Source: JBDHZK01 sp039811865 | GTDB lineage: Bacteria; Actinomycetota; Actinomycetes; Propionibacteriales; Propionibacteriaceae | Assembly: GCA_039811865.1 (NCBI GenBank) | Contig: JBDHZK010000083.1 | Span: forward strand, 1-11,827 | Reading direction: 5' to 3' | DNA: 11,827 nt | Shown: positions 1 to 8,018 of the stretch, piece after piece | How positions within the stretch are numbered: position 1 is the first letter of the stretch | Layout: each line of letters begins with the position of its first letter | Program-made: the position numbers and the translations under genes | The notes under the pieces: model-generated | The model's database searches: none | What the model saw: the letters and a program-made list of their open reading frames with translations, nothing else | What the model was told of the DNA's origin: nothing

Positions 1-845
1 GCAAGCGGGAGGGCGTTCCCGGCGGCCTTGGGCGCGCCGGGAACCAGCGTCGGCTGGAACAGCACGCCCGAACACAAGGTGGCGACCAGATCGTTGAGCT
101 TCTTGGTGCGATCCGCGATGGCCTCAGGGGTGGAGAGCTCAAGCACCCGGACCTTCTCGGTGATCGTGATGTGGTTGTTCTGCTTCAGTTCCTCGCTGAT
201 CGACTCGATGTCGGCGGAGAAGAACACGCAGCCTGCAGCGAACCGAGTGTGGGTGAAGTCGTAGGAAGAACTGATGTCGATCGAGACGTCCACGCTGTAC
301 GCGGGCAGCAGGCCCACATAGGTCAGGTCGTACACCACGCCCAGCGGCCGGGCATTGGCCTGGCCCTGCAACACGCCGAGGAAGAAGGCCGCTCCGTCCT
401 CGCTGAGGGTGAGGGAGAAGATGGCCCGGTTGTCCCCGTCCAAGGACGGAGTGCCCGCGCCCAACACCTGCTCCACGAACCTGGGTCCCGCCGCCAGCCC
501 CGGGGCCGACGCCGCCGTCTCGTCCAATGCGAGCAACCGAACCGTCCCGCCCGAGAAGGGCACGGACGACAGATTCACCTCGACGCCGGCTCGGGCGGTC
601 AGCGCCGCCTTCACCCGGTCCTGCAGGTCGCCCAGCCCACAGTCGACGGTCATGGTGAGGAAGCCGCCGGTCCGCGTTTGGCCGGCCTCGCCCCCCTTGG
701 TGTAGGTGAACAGGTCGAACATCGGGCCGCCGGCGTCGCGGCTGATCCGGGGGTTGCCGGGCAGGTAGTAGTAGCGCGCCGCGTCATCGGCGTCGCGGTA
801 GCAGGTGATGCCGAGGATCTCCAGCCGGGATTCCAGGTCGAGCAT
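1..845 (-). CDS. Fourth tandem paralogue of a large beta-rich protein family (3' end outside window)
   Basis: This reading frame starts at an ATG and stays open to the left edge, giving 281 visible residues; the C-terminal part lies outside the window. It is preceded by AAAGGA with a 6-base spacer (852-857), and its start is 13 bases after the stop of the upstream paralogue. The N-terminal module matches the 773-aa neighbour closely. Shared features are a YYYLPGNPR block (residues 25-33), GGFLTM (60-65), a GTPSL...IFSLTLS block (131-148) and VVYDLTYVGLLPA (170-182). Cys69 and Cys206 align with Cys78 and Cys224 of that neighbour. No signal peptide or membrane segment is seen in the visible part. 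The family is not recognised and no function is assigned. By analogy with its three siblings, the missing part should contain the beta-rich repeats. Confidence 0.9.
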   Translation of the reverse strand, partial: MLDLESRLEILGITCYRDADDAARYYYLPGNPRISRDAGGPMFDLFTYTKGGEAGQTRTGGFLTMTVDCGLGDLQDRVKAALTARAGVEVNLSSVPFSGGTVRLLALDETAASAPGLAAGPRFVEQVLGAGTPSLDGDNRAIFSLTLSEDGAAFFLGVLQGQANARPLGVVYDLTYVGLLPAYSVDVSIDISSSYDFTHTRFAAGCVFFSADIESISEELKQNNHITITEKVRVLELSTPEAIADRTKKLNDLVATLCSGVLFQPTLVPGAPKAAGNALPL

Positions 846-851
846 GTTCGT

Positions 852-857
852 TCCTTT
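852..857 (-). promoter_or_regulatory. Ribosome binding site of the fourth paralogue
   Basis: AAAGGA on the minus strand lies 6 bases before the ATG at 845, in the short gap after the preceding stop codon. It supports this start and suggests the gene can be initiated independently within the operon. Confidence 0.7.
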
Positions 858-858
858 C

Positions 859-3180
859 TCAGCCGGTGCGGGTCGAGACGACGATCAGGGCGTTCGCGGC
901 GGGTTGCCACAGCGAAACCGGGGCGGTGCCGTCGGTCCGAAAGGCGGTTGTCTGAAAGCGGAAGCCGGCCGGGTCGCCTGGGTTCGCCGGCACCGTGAGG
1001 CTTTGGCTGCGCGGTGTGGTCGGGTCGAAGAACGCGCTGACCGCGTCGGTTTCGGCGTGGTCCCCGACGCCGACGCGCACCTGCAGAGCGTCCAGGCCAG
1101 CCTCGGGCAGGGCCGGTCCGATCAGCCGCACCTCCACGTGGCGCTGCCGCTGCCCGACCGCGCCGACGACGATGGACGGGTCGGACGTGGGCGCCCAGTC
1201 GGACGCCTCGCTGAGCCCGCCGGAAACCGTGGTGACGCGGTATTCGATTCCATGGACGCCCGGGTCGAGCACCGGCCAGGACAGCGTGACCGGCGCCCAG
1301 GCAGCAGGCCCGACGGGGACGTCCGGGCGCGGCGTCAACGTGCTCGCCAACCTTCGGGCGTAGGCCCCATCGGTGTAGCGCACCTCGACGGTGATCGCGG
1401 CGACGTCGGCGCTGGTCACGTTTGGCTGAATCAGCAACGTCCGGCGGCCGTGGAAGGGCGAGGCGATCCGCAACAGCGGCTCGGTGTGGTTGGTGCTCGG
1501 CAGCGCCAGCGCGGACCCATCGGCGAACGCAAACGTCGCGGTGGCGGTGTACGCCGACGCCGTCGCCGCCCCCGTGCGGACCTGCCACCGGCGCCGCGCC
1601 ACCGGCGCCGGGTCGGCCGGGTCGAGCCGAAACTCCTGCCGAGCGGAGAAGCCGGGCGGTTCGCTCGCGCCGCCGCCGTCGCTGGAGAGCCGCGCGGGGT
1701 ACTCGCAGACGACGTCGACGGCGACGACGTCGGCATCTTGGCGACCCAACTCCACCTCGACGTCCAGGACGCCCACATCGTCGTACGGTCGGATCGACAA
1801 CACCCGTCCCGTGTGCGGCCTCGCGGGCAACCTGTAGGTGAGCGCGTCGGCGTCCACGCCGGCGGAAGCGTCGAACTCGTAGGTCACCGCGGCGGCATAT
1901 TCCAGGCTGGGACGCCCGTCTCGCCTGGCCGCCCAGGTCAACTCGGTCGCTCCGCCCGGACGAAACAGCAGCGTGCCGGTGGCGGCCTGCGGGCCGGTGC
2001 CGTAGGCGAGGTCAACGGTGGCCTGACGCAGCCCGAGGGCGGCGAACTCCTCGGAGCTGGGAGCGGTGACCAGCACTTGGAGCAGCTCGAAGAAGTCCGA
2101 GTCCAGATCGACGTGGTGGACGTGCTCGGCGAGCGACGCGGCGTCCAGGAACGAGTCGATGAAGGCTTGCGGCGCGTGCGTCCGGGCCTCGGGGGAGCGT
2201 TCGGAGAAGTCGTAGTCGACGGTCTTGAGCTCCTCGCTGTGCTTGAACCGCAGCGACAAGCTGACGATCGCCGACTGCTTCTGGCCCTGACCACCCCCGG
2301 GCATCCCGAACACCGATCCGAGGTTTGGTGGGATCGGCGTCGACGGCTGGAACAGCTCTTGGACGATCCGATCCTTGAACAGCGCCAGCGCGCGTTCCTT
2401 CGCGGCTTCGGCCTCCGGGCCGACGGCCTGGCTGGTCAGTTCGATCTGGACCGCGCCGGTCTGTTCCAGCCGGCTGAGCGTGGCATCGATGTCAGCTCTG
2501 AAGTAGCCGCACCCGGCCGAAAGGTTGCCGCCGAACTCGTTGTAGATCCGGCTCACGTCGGCGTGAATCCGCGCCTCCACCGCGGGCCGCAGGCCGTAGA
2601 ACGTCAGCTCGTAGACCACCCCGACCGGTGCCGCGCCGTCGGTGTACAGCCCCTCCAAGAAGGTCAAGCCGTCTTGGCTCAGCGACAGCGAGAAGATCGA
2701 GCGCAGGTCGCCCAACAGGGAGGGGACCCCCGTCCCGACCACCGCCTCGACGAAGCGGGGACGTCCCGCCGGCGGGGTCGGGGTCGTGGGTTGGGCGGCC
2801 GACCCGGTGGCGGCGTCCAGGGCGATCACCGACACCTTGCCGGCGGTGTAGGGGATGGGCGATAGGCGCAACGTGGCGCTGTCGGCGACGCCGAGTTGGG
2901 TGGCCAGCTCCTCGCGGACCCGGGCCAACTGCGCGTCCGCGAGCACACATTCGACGCCCATGGTGAGGAATCCGGCGCCGAGCTGGTCGGGGATCCGGGT
3001 CCCGGCCAGTGGGGAGTTCTTCAGCTGCACGGCGTAGCCGAATACGTCGAACATGGCCCGTCCATCGGTCGCCGCCAGCCGCGGATTCGGAGCAGCGTAG
3101 TAATACTGGACGTCGTCGGCGTGGTCGGCGAAGACGGTCAGCCCGCCAGCGCGCAGCGGGGGTTTCTCCAGGCTCAGCAT
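859..3180 (-). CDS. Third tandem paralogue, 773-aa beta-rich repeat protein of unknown function
   Basis: The ATG start lies 4 bases after the stop of the preceding paralogue, so translation is probably coupled; a GGGATGAG stretch just upstream may serve as ribosome site. The opening M-L-x-L-x-x-P-P pattern is shared with the 767-aa sibling and supports the start. Residues 17-75 hold the FADHADD...YYY and GAGFLTM blocks. Residues 150-207 hold the GVPSL...IFSLSLSQDG and VVYELTFYGLRPA blocks. A helical stretch covers about 225-280 and a glycine/glutamine-rich linker about 291-301. From about residue 385 the chain becomes repetitive beta sequence (units near 387-456, 457-575, 576-674 and 675-770) with recurring 'VEVRY.DG' and 'Y.VT....G..S.W.P' patterns, like tandem Ig/FnIII-type sandwiches. 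There are three cysteines (78, 224, 492). No signal peptide or membrane helix is visible. The family is not recognised. Confidence 0.92.
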   Translation of the reverse strand: MLSLEKPPLRAGGLTVFADHADDVQYYYAAPNPRLAATDGRAMFDVFGYAVQLKNSPLAGTRIPDQLGAGFLTMGVECVLADAQLARVREELATQLGVADSATLRLSPIPYTAGKVSVIALDAATGSAAQPTTPTPPAGRPRFVEAVVGTGVPSLLGDLRSIFSLSLSQDGLTFLEGLYTDGAAPVGVVYELTFYGLRPAVEARIHADVSRIYNEFGGNLSAGCGYFRADIDATLSRLEQTGAVQIELTSQAVGPEAEAAKERALALFKDRIVQELFQPSTPIPPNLGSVFGMPGGGQGQKQSAIVSLSLRFKHSEELKTVDYDFSERSPEARTHAPQAFIDSFLDAASLAEHVHHVDLDSDFFELLQVLVTAPSSEEFAALGLRQATVDLAYGTGPQAATGTLLFRPGGATELTWAARRDGRPSLEYAAAVTYEFDASAGVDADALTYRLPARPHTGRVLSIRPYDDVGVLDVEVELGRQDADVVAVDVVCEYPARLSSDGGGASEPPGFSARQEFRLDPADPAPVARRRWQVRTGAATASAYTATATFAFADGSALALPSTNHTEPLLRIASPFHGRRTLLIQPNVTSADVAAITVEVRYTDGAYARRLASTLTPRPDVPVGPAAWAPVTLSWPVLDPGVHGIEYRVTTVSGGLSEASDWAPTSDPSIVVGAVGQRQRHVEVRLIGPALPEAGLDALQVRVGVGDHAETDAVSAFFDPTTPRSQSLTVPANPGDPAGFRFQTTAFRTDGTAPVSLWQPAANALIVVSTRTG

Positions 3181-3184
3181 CGGC

Positions 3185-5488
3185 TCATCCCGTCACCGTC
3201 AGCGATCTCAGATCGACTACCAGCAGGTCGGACGTCCCGCTGCCCCAGGGCTGGACGACGGCGAAGCCGTTGGTGTCGAAGCCAGACAGGCGCCACCAGA
3301 CCGTCCGCTGCGGCGGGTCGCCGAGTGGATAGACGAAGGGTGCGATGGCCGTCGGCGACGCGAGCTGCGCGTCGAGTTGGGCTCGGGGGTTGCCGTCGGC
3401 GGCGCGGACCTCCAGGTGCAAAGACGCCGTGGCCAGGCCACGGTCGGCCAGTGCGCCCAGCACGCGGACGCGTACCTGCCGCTGTTCGATCAGCCTGGAG
3501 TCCACGATCACGCGATCGTCGGTGGTCGTCCGCCACGAGCCTTCGACGAGCGTCCCGTCGGTGCGCTGCATGGTCAGGCGGTAGGCGAGTTCCCGAGAGC
3601 CAGCCGAAGCGATCGAGTAGGTGCGCTGCAGATTGATCGTGGCCGCACTCAGCACCACGGTCTCGGGGGCGTACCGGATTCCCGCCGCTTCGTCGGCGTA
3701 GGCCAACTCGAGCATCGCGAAGGCGATTTGCGGCCACGGCAAGGCGAGGAAGAACGTGACCACCAGCTTCTCGGGCATCGGGTCGGGCAGGCTGACGAAC
3801 GGTTCGAGCGCGTGCGTCCAATCACCGACGACAGCCCCGCCCGCCTCCACCGGACGGTGGAAGGTGGGTCGGTAGGAATAGCCGGCGCTCGGATCGGTGC
3901 TGGCGGCCACCCAGTGCAGCAGCGGATGCTCGGCGTCCAGCGTCAGTTGAGCGGTTGCCGAAGTCGCCGTGCCCGCCGCCAACTCGACGCTGACTACGGG
4001 GAACAGCGTGAACGAAAACAGCGGCGCCACGGTGAGGGTGACGTCGGTCGCGGCGTACACGCTGCGCGGTTCGACGTACAGGTCGGCCGTGTTCGCGTCG
4101 GTCCACTCGCCGGTGACGCGCTGCCCGGGCAACAGCCCGGTGGCCGGGTCGAAGTTCGCGGTGACGCGGTAGCGATAGGGGCGTTTCCAGTTCGGCTGGG
4201 CGGCATCGGCCAGCAGGTTCAGCACCCAGGTCGCGCTGGGCGCCGCGGCCGTCAATGAGATCGCGGTGATGTCTGTGGACACCGGCTCGCTGGGCGGGTC
4301 GTCCGGACGCTGCCCGCGCGCGAACTCGACCTCCACAGACCGCAGCCCATCGCTGCCGAACCGGTCGACCACGCTCACCGCCACGACCAAACGCGGGAAC
4401 CCGCGCAGCTCGATCCGGTGGACCAGGCCGGAGCGAATCGTCTCCCAGTCGGGATCGGGTGAGCCGTCGGGCAGGGTGCGCAGCGTCCGCAGGAGCGCGT
4501 CGACCGTCCCTTGCGGACGAACCTCGCGCGCCTCGGCGACCCGCTCCCGGGCCCGGATGGCGAAGCTGCGCAATTCGTTGTCGGCCAGCGCTTTCAGGCG
4601 GTAGGACGCGCCGGGAACGACGGCGCGCTGCAGCGACCAGACCGCTTCCTCGATCACATCGCCGATCTCCGCAGCCGGGCTGGTGGGCGGGACCATCGAC
4701 TCGAACAGCCGGTCGAAGACCAGGTCGACCAGTTGCGTCCGGGCTCGCTCCGCGGCTGCCGCAGCGTCCCCGCCGCCCTCGACCACGACGTCGACGCTCA
4801 CCCCGGTGGACTCCATCGCGTTGCGGACGGCCACCTCGGCGTCCGCCGCGACGAACCAGGCGTTGGTGGTCAGCCGCTGGGACAAGTCGGTGAACAGCTT
4901 CGCCCAGTCGGCGTGGACGTCCACCGTGAACGCCGGCCGCAGTGCCTGGTAGGTGAGTGCGTAGTTGACCAGCACGGGAACGGCGGCGTCCTGGAGCGAA
5001 CCCAGGATCGCCGAGGCCGCCGATTCCGAGAGCACCACCTGGAAGGCGGCTGTGTTGGTGCCGGCCAGCGAGGGACGTCCCCCCGCCGCGAACGTCACCT
5101 CGAACATGCCGCCCGGGGCGGCCGAACCGGTCGGGGGTGGGACGCTGGTGCGGCCCAACACGGTCAACTCCACGCTGCCGGAGTCGAAGGCGGCGGGGAC
5201 GACCCGCGGCGTGCCAGATCCGGGGCGAGCCCTACCGGCCGCCGTGACGATGGCGGCCAACGTCGCCTCGGTGAGGGCCAACTCCGTGGTCAGCGCAAGG
5301 AAGCCCCCGCTGACGTGCCCGGGCCCGGCCACATCGTCGGCGAACAGGGTGAGTTCGAACGCGGGTCGGTCGTCGATCACGGCCAGCCTCGGCCGCAGCG
5401 GCACCGCGTGCCAGAGCTGCGGGTCGGCGTGGTCGGGGAACGCCGCGGCTCCCTCGACCGCTATGAAGGGGGGTTGCAGCCAGAGCAT
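3185..5488 (-). CDS. Second tandem paralogue, 767-aa beta-rich repeat protein of unknown function
   Basis: The start is an ATG 7 bases after the stop of the first paralogue. No good Shine-Dalgarno is seen, so it probably depends on coupled translation. The N-terminal module has FPDHADP (17-23), GGFLALTTEL (61-70), a GRPSL...AAFQVVLSE block (137-155) and VNYALTYQALRPAF (174-187), then VHADW. Residues 240-335 are rich in Ala, Arg and Glu and probably helical. Four beta-rich units follow at about 366-474, 475-570, 571-664 and 665-760. Several contain the family pattern 'Y.YR.T......G..V.G.W' (for example around 438-461 and 635-651). The protein contains no cysteine. There is no signal peptide, membrane helix or catalytic motif that I recognise. 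The order of shared blocks, not overall identity, makes it a paralogue of its neighbours. The function is unknown; a structural or binding role is only an inference. Confidence 0.92.
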   Translation of the reverse strand: MLWLQPPFIAVEGAAAFPDHADPQLWHAVPLRPRLAVIDDRPAFELTLFADDVAGPGHVSGGFLALTTELALTEATLAAIVTAAGRARPGSGTPRVVPAAFDSGSVELTVLGRTSVPPPTGSAAPGGMFEVTFAAGGRPSLAGTNTAAFQVVLSESAASAILGSLQDAAVPVLVNYALTYQALRPAFTVDVHADWAKLFTDLSQRLTTNAWFVAADAEVAVRNAMESTGVSVDVVVEGGGDAAAAAERARTQLVDLVFDRLFESMVPPTSPAAEIGDVIEEAVWSLQRAVVPGASYRLKALADNELRSFAIRARERVAEAREVRPQGTVDALLRTLRTLPDGSPDPDWETIRSGLVHRIELRGFPRLVVAVSVVDRFGSDGLRSVEVEFARGQRPDDPPSEPVSTDITAISLTAAAPSATWVLNLLADAAQPNWKRPYRYRVTANFDPATGLLPGQRVTGEWTDANTADLYVEPRSVYAATDVTLTVAPLFSFTLFPVVSVELAAGTATSATAQLTLDAEHPLLHWVAASTDPSAGYSYRPTFHRPVEAGGAVVGDWTHALEPFVSLPDPMPEKLVVTFFLALPWPQIAFAMLELAYADEAAGIRYAPETVVLSAATINLQRTYSIASAGSRELAYRLTMQRTDGTLVEGSWRTTTDDRVIVDSRLIEQRQVRVRVLGALADRGLATASLHLEVRAADGNPRAQLDAQLASPTAIAPFVYPLGDPPQRTVWWRLSGFDTNGFAVVQPWGSGTSDLLVVDLRSLTVTG

Positions 5489-5495
5489 GGCCGAC

Positions 5496-7871
5496 TCACG
5501 GGCCGGGCGGCGTGGGCGGGGCGGGCGGCACCGGAGCAGCGGGAACTGGCCCGGGGGTAGGCGTGCCTCCCACCGGACCGGCGGGCGCGGGTGTCGGCGC
5601 GGGAGGTGCAGCCGGCAAAGGCATGGGCGGCAGGAAGAGGAAGTCCGCGCCGGCGCCGAGTTGTCCGGTCTGACCGGTCAAGGTCACCTGCGGTCCCGTC
5701 ATCGGCACGTAGGTGACGTCGAAGGTGTAGTCGCTCACCGTGGCGTCTGCCCTGGCCACCGACCAGGTTTGGGCGGCGGTGGACGTGAACACCAGCGCCG
5801 CGGAGTCGTCGATGCCGTGGGCGGGGTCGGCATAATGCAGCCGGACGACGACACGCCGCATCGCCGATCCCACCCCGGTGTCGGCCGGGTCGACCGACAC
5901 CTTCACCACGCCGCCGGTCGCGTTGCCGACCACCAGCGCCGAGGCGTCCGAGGGTGCGTCGAGCCAGTCGCCGCCGGTAACGGCCCCGTCCTTGCGCAGG
6001 ATGCGGGTGGCGTGCCGGTAGGCGCGCGCATTCGGATCCCGCAGCAAGAACCGCCAGTGCGGCGGCGGCTGCGTGGCCAGGTTGGCCTCGGAGAAGCTGA
6101 GCGTGCGCGATTGGCGGTAGTCGTGGCCGGCGTCCAGATACGACAGGTCGACCAGGACGCTGGCGACCTCCGACCAGTCGACCGCCGGAATCACGGTCAG
6201 GTGGAAGCCGTCGTCGAACGGCGTCGGGATGCCGAGGTACGCCATGGGCGTGTTCGCGTCGTGCTCGCCGGTGATCCAGTCGCCGGTAATCCGCTGCGCC
6301 GTCTCGTCGGAGAGGACGTAAGTGACCCGGTACCAGTACGGCTGATCCCAGGGGGCGTAGATCGTCCGCTCATACTTGACCTGCGGGGCCGTCTTGGTGA
6401 GGGTCACGCGCTCGGTCACCTCCGGCACGTTGCGGGCCGGGTCGCCGTAGCGGATCTCGACCTCGATCGAACCGAGCTTGGCGGTGTCGAAGGCGGTCAC
6501 ATCATTGGCGCTCACCTGAACGCGCATGACGCCGGGGTTGGGGACGCGCAAGGTGTAGTCGCGAACGTTGGTGGTCTCGCTGTAGAGGATCGCGCTGGTC
6601 ACCGGACCCGAGGCGTAGTTGACCTCGACCTCCACCGAGTAGGTGTCGTGCCCGACCGCCTCCATCCGGGCGCTGAACTTCTTTGCCGCGTTTTCGGTCT
6701 TGGTGAAGGCGAAACTCTCGCGCTTGGTGATGTCGTGGCCGTCGATGGTGCCCGAATAGGTGAAATGGCCGACCACGCTGTGCACGATGGCTCCGTAGGC
6801 GGCGAAGTCGAGGTTGGTGTCGACGTTGACGTTGAGCGTGTTGAAGTACCACTCGGCGGTACCCAGGTCGATCTTGGTGACCAGATCGGCGATGTCGGCG
6901 CCCAGGAAACGAGGGTTGACCGGCGCGCTTGGGTTGTATTGCCGGACGACCACATCGCGTTGCACCAGGTCGAGGTTGAACTGCTCGTGGACGTCCTCGT
7001 GGATGAAGCTCATCCACTGGCTTTCCCGGTCGGCGGCGGTGGCGATCGAGCCGCCTTTGAGGAAGTGGTCCTTCACCCAGGCGTCCAGCTTGCTGAACAC
7101 GAAGGTCTCCAGCGCCTGGAAGTCCTCGTCCTTGAGCTGGGTGGAGCCCTTGTCGATGGTTACCTCGATCAGGCCCTGCGACTCCATACTTTCGGAGATG
7201 GACGTCCGGTGAGCCGCCTCGGTGTCCTTGTTGTTGCCCCAGGTGTCGTCCTCGTGAATCTTCTCGATGGTGTAACCCATCACCGCCGTCTTCACCTGAT
7301 CTGAGTCGGCGTGAGCGTGAATGTGCACCGCCGGTAGCCGGGTGACGAAGTCGAGGTCGTACTCCACGACCGCTATGCCGGCGCCTCCGGTTAAGGCGGA
7401 GAGGAACAGGTCCGCGCCCATCGCCTTGAGTTCGACCGCGAACGAGGCGGTGTTGTTGGCGAAGAGACTGGGCTTGCCGCTCTCGACCTCGCCGACGAAG
7501 GCGTCGTCCTTCATGACCATGATCCGCACCGTGCCGTCGGTGAAGTCGATGGCGGTGAGGCGTGGTGGCGGCATCGTGGCCAGGTCGGGACGCTCGGCGC
7601 GCATTCGGGCCGATAGCGCCGGCTTGGCCTTCGACTCCAGGAAGTCCGGATCCTCGGTCAGCTCGGTGGTGAACACCAGGTAGCCACCGCCGGGTTCGCT
7701 GCCCGGATGCTGCACCGGAAACTGGAAGTACAAGAAGCTGAACAGCGGCTTGTGATCTGGGCCGGTAGCCACCTTCAGGGTCCGCGGCAGGTAGTAGAAG
7801 TGCCCGAACTCGTCGTCGTCGACAAAGACGGGCATCCCCTCGATCGTGTCGTACAGCGGAATCGACTGCAT
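5496..7871 (-). CDS. First tandem paralogue, 791-aa beta-rich repeat protein with proline-rich tail
   Basis: This is the operon-leading gene. The ATG is preceded by a strong Shine-Dalgarno (AGAGGTGG, 7876-7883), and the divergent control region lies upstream. Residues 17-75 carry the FVDDDEFGHFYYLPR and GGGYLVFTTEL blocks. Residues 132-190 carry GKPSLFANNTASF and VVEYDLDFVTRLPAVHIHAHAD. Residues 190-300 look largely helical and strongly acidic/basic. About 340-445 is beta sequence. Three sandwich-like units follow at 446-550, 551-655 and 656-748, each with the 'VEIRYGDP' or 'VRLHYADP' type strand and a 'YRVT....G.W' element. The chain ends in a Pro/Ala tail at 749-791. It has no cysteine, no signal peptide and no membrane helix. 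It is the most diverged of the four copies and the only one with the tail. The family is not recognised; alternatives such as an adhesin-like or tail-fibre-like structural protein remain speculative. Confidence 0.93.
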   Translation of the reverse strand: MQSIPLYDTIEGMPVFVDDDEFGHFYYLPRTLKVATGPDHKPLFSFLYFQFPVQHPGSEPGGGYLVFTTELTEDPDFLESKAKPALSARMRAERPDLATMPPPRLTAIDFTDGTVRIMVMKDDAFVGEVESGKPSLFANNTASFAVELKAMGADLFLSALTGGAGIAVVEYDLDFVTRLPAVHIHAHADSDQVKTAVMGYTIEKIHEDDTWGNNKDTEAAHRTSISESMESQGLIEVTIDKGSTQLKDEDFQALETFVFSKLDAWVKDHFLKGGSIATAADRESQWMSFIHEDVHEQFNLDLVQRDVVVRQYNPSAPVNPRFLGADIADLVTKIDLGTAEWYFNTLNVNVDTNLDFAAYGAIVHSVVGHFTYSGTIDGHDITKRESFAFTKTENAAKKFSARMEAVGHDTYSVEVEVNYASGPVTSAILYSETTNVRDYTLRVPNPGVMRVQVSANDVTAFDTAKLGSIEVEIRYGDPARNVPEVTERVTLTKTAPQVKYERTIYAPWDQPYWYRVTYVLSDETAQRITGDWITGEHDANTPMAYLGIPTPFDDGFHLTVIPAVDWSEVASVLVDLSYLDAGHDYRQSRTLSFSEANLATQPPPHWRFLLRDPNARAYRHATRILRKDGAVTGGDWLDAPSDASALVVGNATGGVVKVSVDPADTGVGSAMRRVVVRLHYADPAHGIDDSAALVFTSTAAQTWSVARADATVSDYTFDVTYVPMTGPQVTLTGQTGQLGAGADFLFLPPMPLPAAPPAPTPAPAGPVGGTPTPGPVPAAPVPPAPPTPPGP

Positions 7872-7875
7872 GTTG

Positions 7876-7883
7876 CCACCTCT
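7876..7883 (-). promoter_or_regulatory. Ribosome binding site of the 791-aa gene
   Basis: AGAGGTGG on the minus strand lies just upstream of the ATG at 7871, with AGAGG 7 bases from it. It is the best ribosome site in the leftward operon, as expected for its first gene. Confidence 0.75.
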
Positions 7884-7903
7884 TGCCGGACCGTCAGCGG
7901 AGC

Positions 7904-7964
7904 CGGTAACGCCCCCCCGAGTGGCCCTCGAGTCCCCGGTTTGGGGGCCACCACGGCGTTACCG
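7904..7964. promoter_or_regulatory. Nested inverted repeats in the divergent intergenic region (candidate operator)
   Basis: The outer arms CGGTAACGCC (7904-7913) and GGCGTTACCG (7955-7964) are perfect 10-base reverse complements separated by 41 bases. Inside them, GTGGCCC (7921-7927) and GGGCCAC (7945-7951) form a second perfect pair with almost the same centre (7936 versus 7934). The element lies between two divergent operons, about 30 bases from the leftward start codon and about 55 from the rightward one. It could be a double operator for a dimeric regulator, or a cruciform or RNA hairpin in the leftward leader. No specific regulator family is recognised. Confidence 0.55.
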
Positions 7965-7974
7965 TCGAGTCACT

Positions 7975-7995
7975 TTGACCCCGCTGGGGGGTCAA
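7975..7995. promoter_or_regulatory. 21-base palindrome TTGACCCC-N5-GGGGTCAA (candidate operator or promoter element)
   Basis: TTGACCCC (7975-7982) and GGGGTCAA (7988-7995) are perfect 8-base inverted arms around a 5-base spacer, ending 23 bases before the GTG start of the protease gene. Each arm reads TTGACC outward-in on its own strand, so it resembles a -35 hexamer on both strands. I see no convincing -10 at the right distance on either strand, so an operator role is preferred. The dimer-like geometry suits a small homodimeric repressor or activator; this is inference. Confidence 0.5.
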
Positions 7996-8005
7996 CTGTG
8001 CCGTC

Positions 8006-8011
8006 AGGGGG
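8006..8011 (+). promoter_or_regulatory. Ribosome binding site supporting the GTG start at 8019
   Basis: AGGGGG lies 7 bases before GTG 8019. It favours this start over the much longer upstream extension of the same frame, which would run back into the divergent gene. Confidence 0.55.
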
Positions 8012-8018
8012 TGAGGGC

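Noticed and set aside
171..998. 275-codon plus-strand frame at the left end
   Set aside because: It is antisense to the fourth paralogue, which has family motifs and a ribosome site, and it crosses the junction of two real genes.
805..2865. 686-codon open frame on the plus strand
   Set aside because: It is antisense to the 773-aa paralogue, whose frame shows the family motif blocks. The plus-strand translation is low-complexity Arg/Gly/Val sequence typical of antisense frames in GC-rich DNA.
3377..4258. 293-codon plus-strand frame inside the 767-aa gene
   Set aside because: It is an antisense shadow with biased composition and no homology pattern.
4965..7304. 779-codon open frame on the plus strand
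   Set aside because: It lies antisense to the 791-aa gene and the start of the 767-aa gene. It has no ribosome site and a Val/Gly/Arg/His-rich composition without domain features.
7975..8003. TTGACC at 7975 (plus) and at 7995 (minus) as a sigma-70 -35 element
   Set aside because: No plausible TAnnnT -10 hexamer lies 16-19 bases away on either strand, so no promoter is annotated; only the palindrome is reported.
7707..8018. Upstream extension of the protease frame to an ATG at 7707
   Set aside because: It would overlap the divergent 791-aa gene and run through the palindromic control region. The extra residues show no signal peptide and no family similarity, while GTG 8019 has a ribosome site.
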